64,000 bases of DNA. Source: Ariolimax columbianus. Its lineage: Eukaryota > Mollusca > Gastropoda > Stylommatophora > Arionidae. Location of the stretch: contig JAVGWX010000019.1 of NCBI GenBank assembly GCA_036924085.1, positions 21,614,293 through 21,678,292 on the forward strand, in the 5' to 3' direction. This document shows, piece by piece, positions 34,001 to 46,000 of this stretch. The position numbers and the translations under genes are program-made. The stretch's first letter is position 1. Each line of letters opens with the position of its first letter. The notes below the pieces were generated by a model, which was given only the letters and a program-made list of their open reading frames with translations, was not told the origin of the DNA and did no database searches.

Positions 34001-37000
34001 CCACACGCCTTTCTTAAATTTGTTTCTTTCATTTCATCATTTTTTAAAACTGTGTTGACACTTTCCGTCTCTCCCCATTATTTGTGATAGGATTTCTATC
34101 TCCTTCATTTGTGATAGGATGTGAATCTCTCCTCTTTCACTTGTGATAGGATTTCCATCTCTCCTCTTTCATTTGTGATACAATTTCCCTCTCTATCCCC
34201 TTTCATTTGTGATAGGATTTCCCACTCTCCTCTTTCATTTGAAAAAAATTAGTAATATAGCTGATTTTTGCATCCACTCTCACCCACACCATGAGAAAAA
34301 TATCATCTACATTGATATCATCGGTGACATCATCTCTCAGTCTCTCTCTCTCCATGTATCCAAAAAGAAAGTGTATCTATGCATGTCTCTTCTTTTTTTC
34401 CCATAAATTAGAAAGTTATCTGGGCATCACATGCATTATAAAATGAATTGCATGTTTCCATTCACCATAAAATTTCTTTATTCCTAAAATGTTATTTTGT
34501 ATCCATTTTTATATATTGTCTGTCCATCAGATCTGACTCTTTCTCATTTCTCTCAGTTTTCTTAGCAGCCCAATTGTTCTTGACCAATGCTTTTACAACT
34601 ATCCATAGGTCTTTATATGGTCCAGTGTTATGTTAGATTGTGTTTCGTATGTTGACATTTTAGTTATGATCCTTGCATCAATGTGCATTTTTTTAGTTTC
34701 CCTATTTCATGCATATAAAGCATATTGCAACCAGTGCAGCAGACCACTTTTCAAAAGGCCTACATCAAATAACTTAAAATTAAAAGGTCTGATCAAAAGT
34801 AACTGGTCTAATATTTTGTATTGAGCCAGCCAATTGCTATCCTGGGGCAGGCTTGCGTGGCATGTGACATTGGTACCTTCTTCCCATGCATGCTTTATTG
34901 CCAAGCTGATAATAACATTAGTGCGCTGCACTCATTGCATTTGTGTTTTGAGTCAAAATGACCAAACATGTTAAGCAAAGAATTTGCATTACATTTTTCA
35001 AAAACCCTGTGACAGGCAGTCGGAGGCTATTAAGAAAATAAATATAGCTTTTGCTTATGAAGCTATAAGTTCTACGCAGATTAAAGATGGGTATCATTGT
35101 ATAAAAATGGGTGTCAGTTTAGTGTGACAAATGATCAGGAAGGCCCTCAGCAAGCAGAACTACAGAAACAATTGAAATCAGTGTGCAAGTTAGTGATGGA
35201 AAATTGTTGAACAACAATTAGAGAGATTGAAAGTTAAGTGGCAGTTTCATATGGTTCAGTGCAATCAATTTTGACTGACGATTATGGGATTCGCCATGCC
35301 GTAGCAATATTTTGTCAATGGGTCCTGGGTCTGCGGGTCAGACAAAAGCACACAGTCGTCTCAATGGAAAATGCTAGAGCCTCCATAGCCAAAGATGACA
35401 CAGCCATTATGTACAAATGTGGTGGTCATTTTGATAGTTTTTTTTCCCCCCAGGGCATAGTTCATCATGAGTGCTTCTCAGAGAAAAATTCTCAACAAAG
35501 GGTAATGCTTGGCCATTATGTGTTGCCTATGAGATGCTGTTAGACGCAAGAGACCACAACTCTGTCAGAGTGGCAACTGACAGATCAATCATGACTAAGC
35601 TCCAGTTAACGCGAGGATATTTTGCTGAAACACAGCATTGATCAGGTTCAGCACTCTCCATACTCTCCAGACATGGCTTTCTGAAGTGGAAGCACTTGGG
35701 AAAATGTCAAGCAAGAAGGGGTCGATTTTGAAAGGATACTAGTTTTTGAACTAAATAGAGAGGTCAGTTTTTTAACCTAAGGTCTGAGGTTTTTTGATCA
35801 GTCCTTATCGTGGTGGTTTTTGTAACATTTTGATTTACGTGATGTATCTGCTAGTTTCATGCACACCTTCTTTAGTAGCCATTCTTGTGAAGGATTCAGT
35901 GATATTATTCTTTCTTCCTCTGAATGTACATGGTATCATAATATTCCTTCAAAAACTTTATTGTCTCACAATCGATTTTGATGTATGTCATCTTATTTTA
36001 GATGATACCTACAATACAGCAGCCTTGCCAGCAAACTTTCCAGATTACAGCTATCAGAATGCCAGGACCAATCATGTGAAAGGCTCAAAGCGAGAGATGG
36101 ATGAACGAGAAGTTTACCTCGAACCCCAAAAATGGGTCAGGCCTCAGAATGGTGGTATGCTGGAGACCAACAACCTCAACACTCCCTGGAATGCTCAAAG
36201 TGCTGGTGTAGCTACTGCTGCCAATGGGAAAACAGTAGGTGTTCAGAATATATATATATATATATCATGTGTAGAATTTGTGTGTGCTTTATCTATTAGT
36301 TAGTAGTATGGAGTAGAACAGAGCGTGTGAATAGTAGAGTAGTACGGCATTTGTTCTCACAGCAAAGATACATCCCATTATTGACATGCTCCAATCAACC
36401 CAGCTGTTAACGGGATCCTGGCTTTTTGTTAGGGAAGGAAAGGCATTGCAGAAGGGTACTGACCACCACATTTCATTAAAAAAAAGCAGAATCCTAGTAC
36501 AATTAAAACAATAACACTTCATCCATGACTGCAGTGCCTGCTATGGGACTACGTTTACCAATAAAAGAGACAATGAGAAATGTAGTAATCTGACAGAACG
36601 TGGGAACAACTGCCATCACCACCATTCATCAATTACCTGTCACTCAGGATGACAGAGTCCAATACTGAATTTGGTTTACCAGTTTCTGGGAAATCTGTGT
36701 GCAATGGTGTGTTTGCGCTCGGCACAGTGACCTAGAAATGTCAGGGTTGGGCTAGCTCTTCTTCAGAGGGACGAAAAGTGAAAATTACTAGCTTGCCGAT
36801 AAAGTGAACACACAAGTTGACCTCAGTTCCATGTAGTGCACACTGGGATACTATGGCCATGAGGCTGTAGGAAACGAGGCAATGACTCACCTTGGTCGAT
36901 CGGCTCCTCCAGGTCAGATGCAGATGTTAGCCCACTCCGGCTTGGAGAGGAGATGGGCTTTGCCAAGAGACAACAGCCCAAAATTCACCCATGGAGACAC

Positions 37001-40000
37001 AACAAGAAAGAATTACAATAGCAAAAGGGCCTTCTGAAGACCTCTTAGCAACAGTCAAAAGATGGACACTCACTTGGTACGGCCACATATTGAGATCAAA
37101 CGAACTTGCAAATATAATCCTGCCGGGAAAGGTGCAAGGTGTACGATGAAGAGATCGTCCCTAAAAGAGGTGAGAGGACAACATAATAGATTGAACCAAT
37201 CTCCGACCACAGGAGGCAAAGACAGTGACCGCTGACAGAGAGGGGTGGCGTGCGATTGCAGGGGTGGCCTCATATGTGTCCCAATGACCTCACCAGTTAC
37301 AGGATGACATGACCTCAGGGAATCCCAAACTAACTTGTTTGCTGTGCAGTTACAGTAGCAATGATTTTAACATGATGAGATTGTTAGCCCCATGCAAAAT
37401 CTTCCCCAGTCACCTCCTATAACATGCCAGGAAGGTAGCAATGGGGGAACCGCTTGAGCGTCGAGGGAAGTCCGTTGAGGGACGATCAGCGTTGTAAGTG
37501 GATGGCTGTGATATTGATCTTAATGATCTCACAATCCAGGCCAAGTCTCAACGGCTTGCAGTGACTGCTCACTAATGAGCTATTTGCTGCTACCACCAGG
37601 AACCTGGGTATTGATGCTCTGAACATTGATTTTTCAACTACGACACTTTCTAATTGCAACAACATTGAACCCTGACCAACCGGTCTGTAAAATCACATTC
37701 CCCTGTGCTCCTGGAAAATACGCACAAGGTAGACATCTGAGGAAAGCTATTTACCATGACAAAACTATGCACTCTTGTTTCATTATTCTATCTCAAATTT
37801 ACTGACCTGATCATCTCCAATGTTTCTACTTGTTATGCCAGTAAATTGTGGAATATATTTATTAAAGACCATCCTGTATGAAATGTATTTGATACATTGT
37901 GTTGGATACACCGCACTGCAACATATCTGGTATGTTGACTGGATTATCCAACACAGATCATGCAGTTCCATTTCTGCACTTCCTGGAACATGAACTTTTG
38001 GAATCCAACGTCGGTCCTTTCAGCTGCACAACTGCCATACACAGTTTGTGAATGTTTCCTACACATTTGCTTTCTTTGCCAACAAGAATTTCTTTTACAG
38101 CTTGTTGTTTGTAACGCATACCACACATTTGCCATTTTAATGGACTGCTACAGCAGAAATATCTGTCAAAATACTCTGCAATTGTGCACACAAACTTGGG
38201 ATAACATCAGCATTGCAATCTGTAAATTTTCACCTTGCTATCCTTATTCTGGGATAAGAAAAAAATGTGTGTCATTACTTTCTGAGCAAGCCTTGTAAAT
38301 GAAGAGGCATTTGGCTACCTTAAGAGATTCATAGTTACTCCCAGCCTATGCATGGTACATATATATATATATTTGGGAGCTTGATTTACAATTCCTACGT
38401 ACCATGTTCATGTCACGTCATGCAGATTGACAGACTGGGAGTGTAATGGGTTTTTCATGATATGACCGCTTCTGCCAGTTGACCTAGCTGTAAATGGGTA
38501 CCAGATAAAGTTGAGAAAATTTAGCTGTAGCTACGGAGTTCATGCTCTGTTATCGGCACTCTCAGAAACGAGATGAATTGAGCACATATAGGGGATCACC
38601 AGGTACAATATCGGTTCTGTGAGCTATTTCCCATTTTTTTAAGTTTGGGAAGGCAGGGGGAATGCTGTTGTGTGTGTGGGGGGGGGGGGAATCATGGGCA
38701 AGATGGATGCTGCAGAGGGGCTGTGATAGACTGGTCTTTGCTATGTTGGAGGGCATGTGAAACTCTAGAGTGATTGGAATGTATGTCAGGCTTGGGATCT
38801 TCAGTTCTAGTGGTAAGTCAGTTCTTTTTGTATTGTGTTGAGACATGGCAGGTGACCAAACAATATTAGGGGATTACTGGATTTTGTTGATAAGTCTCTG
38901 AGTGGGGCTCTGGATCTACAGTGGCTTGACATGGCTACAAACAAAAGCTATGGGAGAGAACGGGACAGACAGATGGAACAGGAAATCTTTGAAAGAAGGT
39001 GGAGCTGTATAGGCCACACACTGTGCAAGCCTCCTAGGCCAGTGTCACAGGCAATCTCTGTTATGGAACCCATAGAGAAAAAGCGGCAGAGGAAGGTCAA
39101 AGAAAATGTAAAGAAGATAGATACAGGGAGAGGCTGGAACTAACTGGAGAGGGTTTGTTGATGACCTATGTACCAGAAGGTGATAATAACAAAGAGAGAG
39201 GGCTGGTTGATGACCTATACAACCCAAGGTGATAAGGAAGGATGAAGAGAGAGGTTTGGTTGATGACTTATGCACCCCAAGGTGATAGGACAAAGTGAGA
39301 GGGTTGGTTGATAACCTATCCACCCCAGGGTGATAAGGGAGAAGAAGAAGAAGAGTTTGGAAAGGCATTGCAGTGTTGAAGAAAGCTTGTCATAACACCT
39401 CACAACAACTGATACCTAGTACAGTAGTTTCTAAAACTCCACCCTATTTATCTGCAGTGAGAACACCTTTATCTTTAACTTTACATGGGCTAAAGCAGTT
39501 GGAGTTTTTGCCTCGGAGGACAAGAATAGGACCACAGTCTTCTTACAAGCTTTCTGTAATATTTATTGTTGTTCTTTTAGTTTTTTAATCTGAAAAAGTT
39601 TACATTTATGAAGTTCTGACCTATATGAGTTGATCCATTATACAGGTGAGCCAGGTATACCAGAAGCAGATGTCAGGTGGAACTGTGTACACTCCAGAAG
39701 ACACACAAATATCTGATGAGCACTTTTTCAATGGTGGTCTCAACAACAAGGACCCCATAGACTTCTTTGACATCGGGCTGGATGAGTCTGTTTTTAATAT
39801 TCCTGTAGATGCTGATGACTTCCTGCCAACATCCGGACCTCCTTCTCTAAAGGCAAATGATGCTGTTGGTTACAACCAGATGCCGAATAGGATGAGTGTG
39901 GGTCTTCATCAGCAGCAGTGGCGCAACCAACAGGAGATTCTGCCTCCTGTCAGTCAGTTTACAAATTCATTCAGTCATTTTCAGCATCATCAAAATGGGC

Positions 40001-43000
40001 TGCAGTACCAAGAAGGTGGACATGGGAAACAGGGCAGCTTCGGAAATGATGACTACAGCGATGGTTACGGAAGTGACCTTAGTCCATCACATGAAATACA
40101 GTCGCCCCCATCGGTTGGTCCACGCTCAGTAATGGATGGATCTCCTGCGACTTTCAATGGGTCTCCACCTCGGACCAACTGGTCGCCACCCCCTTCTAAC
40201 ATGTCCCACAGCTCATTTGACTCGGGTGTATGTAGCCCCATGGCTGAAGACCAAAATGGATACTCATTAATGGTAAATATCTTTGTCCTTTTCTACTCCA
40301 TTTGTCTCCTACTCCATTTGTCTCCTTCAGCTTCATTTGTCTTCTTCAACTCCATTTGTCTTCTACCCTGTTTGTCTACTTCAGCTCCATTTGTCTCCTA
40401 CTCCATATATCTTCTTCAGCTCCATTTGCCTACTTCAGCTCCATTTGTCTCCTTCAGCTTCATTTGTCTTCTTCAACTCCATTTGTCTTCTACCCTATTT
40501 GTCTACTTCAGCTCCATTTGTCTCCTACTCCATATATCTTCTTCAGCTCCATTTGCCTACTTCAGCTCCATTTGTCTCCTACTCCATATATCTTTTTCAG
40601 CTCCATTTGCCTACTTCAGCTCCATTTGTCTCCTACTCCATATATCTTCTTCAGCTCCATTTGCCTACTTCAGCTCCATTTGTCTCCTACTCCATATATC
40701 TTCTTCAACTCCATTTGTCTCCTACTCCATTTGTTTTCTACACCATTTTATTTCTTATGATGTTGTTTCTTAATTTCTTCTTCTACTTCTGGCTTTCGTC
40801 TTGAAAAGGATGGTGGGACATTTATCATAGTTTTCTGCGATATCTGTGCCTTTTGATCCAACACATCTGATTTCAGCTGGCTTTTTTGGGTACCAGGTTT
40901 GCCTTCCCATTGTGATCCCTATTCTCTTAGCCAGACTACACCAGTGCTGCTTGTTTCCAGGGTCGCCGCATGGAGGCGAAATTTGGTCTTGGTCACCTCT
41001 TATTTGCTGACCCTGATGCAAACAGCTTGCAACTGTCAGCTCATTCATTGTAGTGCATCTTCAGCCTCGTTTCTTAATTTCTCATCTTCTTCGTTCATTC
41101 TCAATTTCTCGCTACCAAGCCGTGAAAAGGGCTTTGCAAATAGGATGTTGTCCGAAGAACGGAATGCATTGTGTCGTATTTTACAGCTTGACTGCAATGT
41201 TTGCACTTTTCAGTCTGACACATTAGAATTTTGCAGACATTTTTTAGTACCAGGTTAGACTTCTCTCTTCGATCTCTTCTCCTTAGCCAGTCTGCTCTGT
41301 TGCAGCCTGTTATCCAGGATCACTACATGGAGGTGGAGCTTTGGTTCGTTGGTCCTGACGCTAGCAGTCAGCTATGTGTTGTTGACAGCTGCAGCTCATG
41401 TACTGCTCAGCATCTTCATCCTGTTTCTTAATTTGAAACTATTGCTCTTCATTATTTGCCTATCGTCAACATGAGGTGTAATACTTATGCACAGTCTATG
41501 CTTTGTGATAGAAAAGGCAGGAAGTAGTAGCCTGTAAAATTTGTCTGAATTCAACCAAGTCAAAGGATCGGCTAATGGTGCTGTAACACTATATTAGGGA
41601 TGTTTACTTGTTTGAACTTACACTCTTATCAAGAGTATGGCAAATTTGTTACATTGTAGTCAACCACTGCAAAAGGCTTTCTGTAAAGGCATTAGCTGGA
41701 GTTAAAACCTATGCTTTGCATTGGAGCAATAATGTGTATCATTGCAAATGCTCGGAAACAGGATTCCTTGAAAAGGGGCCAACAGCAATGGTAGTCTATG
41801 CTTCACATGCAGCAAAAAGGTGAATGATTGAACTTATTACTTTACTTTCATTTCTGTTGTTTGGTTTATGTGTTTTTCAATCCTTTATCTGTTTCTGTTT
41901 CTTAAAAATCAATGTCACTGCACTCCAGGCACACCCAAAGATGCTCAGTCCCTCTCAGAAAATGGCGCAGGGTCTGGATGCTGATGGTCCCTGTAGTTCA
42001 CTGACTGTACACTCTCTTTCTCCATCCTCTCATGTGCCCTACACCGCTTGAACCTCATTTAATGTAGAAACTTTGCAGTCTGTGGATTGCTGCTTCATCT
42101 ATTGCAGTGTCCTCATCCAACAGACAGTCATTTATTCACTTCAAAATGAGTTTCCTATCCATCACTAACGTGCCCATGATGGAAGCTTGTGAAGCCAAGA
42201 TGTCAGATCTTTCATTGCCCTGAACCCCAACATGACCAGGACAGTAGTTCCATGTCAACCCCTGGAGGTTTTCCTTTATCAAAAAGTTGATTCCGTTCTT
42301 AATCAATGCGTGATCAGTATAATTTCCATGTAGAATTAAGTTTTCTTATGGATTGACATGTTTCACTCAACCCCAGACGCATTTGTTCATGTCTAATCAG
42401 ATGTTGCAGTCTTATCAAAATATTAGACATATTGGCCTAATATTTGTAGAATTTTGTATATGAAATGTATACACAGTTTTGTTGGAGGCAGGAAGAAAGG
42501 GAACAAACAAACTTTATTTTTAAAGGGTTTAGCTTTGTGCTCTCATGTCTCTTATGTCCCATTGTAAAAAAAAAATGTGCTTGCGAGCATATTATGTTAT
42601 TGCTTTCTTAACTCTTTCACTCCTGAATGGTTTTGCACGCTGTGCTGAAATTGTTTTTGATCAGAATTTTAGACAGTGGAGTGTAGTTAAATCATTCTAA
42701 ATTGTGTGATTTATTTAACTGAATATACAAAAATTATATATCAAAATGAAGTGTAGATTATGGAGACATATAATTGACAATTTGTATGTTTAATAATGAA
42801 AAATATGCAATTTGTTTGGAGGAAATATAATTATTGTTAAATGAAAGAAAACACAACAGAAAAGTATAGTCAAAATGTGAACATATCAAGGTCCAGTTAA
42901 TGTTGTAGTTGTTATAATTGGAATCTCTGCATCAGATCATCAAGGTATTCCATTTTAGAAATCACACAATTTCAAATATATCTAATTTTATCATAAGAAA

Positions 43001-46000
43001 TAGAAATAAGAATATTTTAACTGTGATCACCAAGATATTCACAAAAACAGAAGAAAAAAAAATAGTTTAGAGAATTCTGAAAAATTATTTTCCATACCAT
43101 GTTCCATGTCATAAATGAAAATAATAACACAACTTTCTATGACTTATTGACAATTGATTTACATGTTTTAAAAATTCTTTTACTTGCACTTTGGTGTGCA
43201 TAAACAGGTTTGATGGACCAGGCTGGGGCAAATGCCTCCTCATCAGCAGTGTGACTTATCCTACATTTCTACATCGCTTTCATAATGTTATGACGAACTA
43301 ACTGTGTCAAACAAGTCCTCTTCACTTTCCATGATATTTTGCAGTAAACTAAATGCTCTAGAGGATTAGAACTTGTAGGCAAATGACTAGCTACAGTATT
43401 ATGGCAGAAACAAAAATATTTGAGACATCAGAACACTCGTGATTACCATACAGAAAGAATAATAAACACAAAAATTATGTCTTATCAACAACCTAATCTT
43501 GAATGAAAAATACTGCCTGATGTTGGAAGTCTCATTTCTCTTTTAAATCTCATACTAAGAAAGTATCGTTTAATTAATTATTGGCAATCACATCTAGAAC
43601 AACGTTCACCAGTTGTGCTAGCACAACGCATTCTCAAATCAACTCTCACAGCGTAGCTCTAGAGTAAAAGAGTAAATTCTGTCTGTCATTCTGTTCTGCG
43701 TGTTACATAACTTATGTGCTTTGTTTTTTTAAATTCATATTATTCTAAAAGGGAAATTGAAAAAATAGTCATACCATGTTTTAGAATGAATTAATTTCCA
43801 CAGTTTATTGAACGGGGGGGGGGGGGGGGGGCATACATTTCATTTTACATCAACTTCGTACATATTTTATCAGTTACCATAGTTGAATAACTTAACTTTT
43901 ATTTGTAAAAAAAAAAAAAAACGTTCTGGCATATTTTGCAATTTACAAATTAATTTCTAATGCATATTTTAAAATTACAAAATACTTAATTTGTTATGCA
44001 TATTTTAAAATTCAGAAATGAACTCTTAATACATATTTTTTTTTTAAATTTAAGAAATTAATTACTAATGCATAAATTTTAAATTGAGAAATTAATTTGT
44101 AGTACATTTGTAAACTTTGCATTTCATTGATAAAGCATGTTTTAAATTTGTTCTTAATGAATATTAAAAGAAATTAATTCCTAATTTATATTTTCAAATT
44201 GAGCAATTAATTTATATTGGAAATTTTCCTATTGGGCAATTCATTCCTGGTAAATATTTTCCTAATAGAAAATAACAGTTTGAGACAGAATTTATACTTT
44301 GTTTTCCTTTGTTGTCCTTGACCTCAAGTAGATTTATCCAGTTTTTGGCAATAACATCCATGTCCTTCCAATCTTCCGTGTTCTGACCTTCTGATTTGTG
44401 TCTCGGAGATTATAATAATAAGATATTGTCCTTGAAGTTGTAAAGTTCATTTTCAGAACTGTGTCCCCATTTCTTACATTTCTCAAATATTGCAAGAACT
44501 GATTGCCTCTGATTACCTGTGCTTACCTTGACAGACATTCGTCCAGGAAGTTTACATGCAAGGTTTAACTTTGTTCCAGAAAAGTCCAAGACAAGGCAAT
44601 CTGATGAGCCCACAGGGCATGACATCTTTGCCATCTACCCCCCAGGCCAGAGCGATGAGCACCTCTCCACCTCATCAGCAGATGTCCCCACCGCATACCA
44701 TTTCTTCATTGTACCAGGCTGTATCACCAGAACAACAGGTAGTCCTCTCTTCTTCTCTCATGCATATATATATATATATCCTTCTCTCTCTCTGTCTATG
44801 TCTGCTGTTTTTTAAATGTCAAGGTTTGCCTTTCCAGGGAAATCCAGGGTAGGTAGACGGAGATCGTTAGCCGAGAACTTTCGTATACAAAAAAGGGGTG
44901 GAAAATCTTGAATCAAACCCACAGCATCTTGTAAAGCAGTGTTTCTCAAATGGTACATTCATGGTACACAGAATTTGTAAAATATACTATCTGAGTAATT
45001 TTGATCATGAGTATACAGCTTAATTAAATGTTGAAATTACATTTACTTTACCTTTACCTTTTACATCAACTTCTGCTGTTAAGTGTTGTTAGAGTGCTGA
45101 AGTTTCCTCTCCTGGTTCATTTGTATTGCCTTGGTTATTTTAAGCCCATTCAATTGTAGGATTTCTGTTACGCTATCAGCCATGTTAATTTCATATTACA
45201 ACCGGAGAAAAAAAAGATATATATATATATATATATAGGATTATATTTAGTTGCCTTAAAAGCGGACTAAAGAAAACTGAGAATGGAGATAGTAACCTAA
45301 TGTAAAATAAATTGTAGAAACCACCACTGCAAAGAACACATGAAATGCTTTGGCTCAGGCTTATTTAAGGGGCCATCTAAGAGAACTGTGCATGGAGTTA
45401 CCGACCTCGTTTAACGGATCACTACACAAACCACCTCTGCGAGAGAAGACAAAAGTACTTTAAAGCAGGCTTCCATAAAGGACCATCTGCAATAGTATCC
45501 ATATGCTTTGTAAGGAGCAAAATGGATACAAGAAAATGGGGTCAAATAATTGTGCCGCAAAGTTGAAACATTTTTTCAGCGGGTCAGTGGACACAAACAG
45601 TTTGAGAAACACTGTCATAGAGGTTCTAGTATGATATGGGTTTAGAGGTATCACCCAGTTAAAATAGCAGCCTCAAGGCATCTATACCTTGTGTATAAGT
45701 AGCCTAATCCTGCAAATTGTAATTCCCTCCATGCTTTATTTCCTAATGTCATCTAATGTCTACTAGGAAGAAGGGGGAAAAAACAGATAAATAGAAATAG
45801 TGACTGTCAACCAGGTTAGTTGTATTATCATTACTTAACACACACATGACCTCTCTCGCTATCTAGCACTAGTCTGCCCTAGTACGTCACGGAGAAACCA
45901 AGTTTTTTTTCTCCATGTCATTTTTTAGTGGGGCGATTTCGTAATTTATAAAAGCCAGACATGGAAGAAAATAAAAGCAAAAAATTGGCATGCATATGTA

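Noticed and set aside
33394..34032. 212-codon minus-strand ORF with GLILPVIVC repeats, resembling a membrane protein
   Set aside because: It is the reverse of the 27-bp minisatellite after exon 3. Units divisible by three keep every frame open, and no other coding evidence exists.
41930..42051. A possible alternative terminal exon of the IkB-like gene (plus strand, AHPKMLSPSQKMAQG... ending in TGA) after a good-looking CTCCAG acceptor
   Set aside because: The minus strand of the same bases encodes the C-terminal part of an RNase H retroelement (TLRHFLRGTEHLWVC), continuous with the PGHVGVQGNE motif at about 42200. The plus frame is its shadow.
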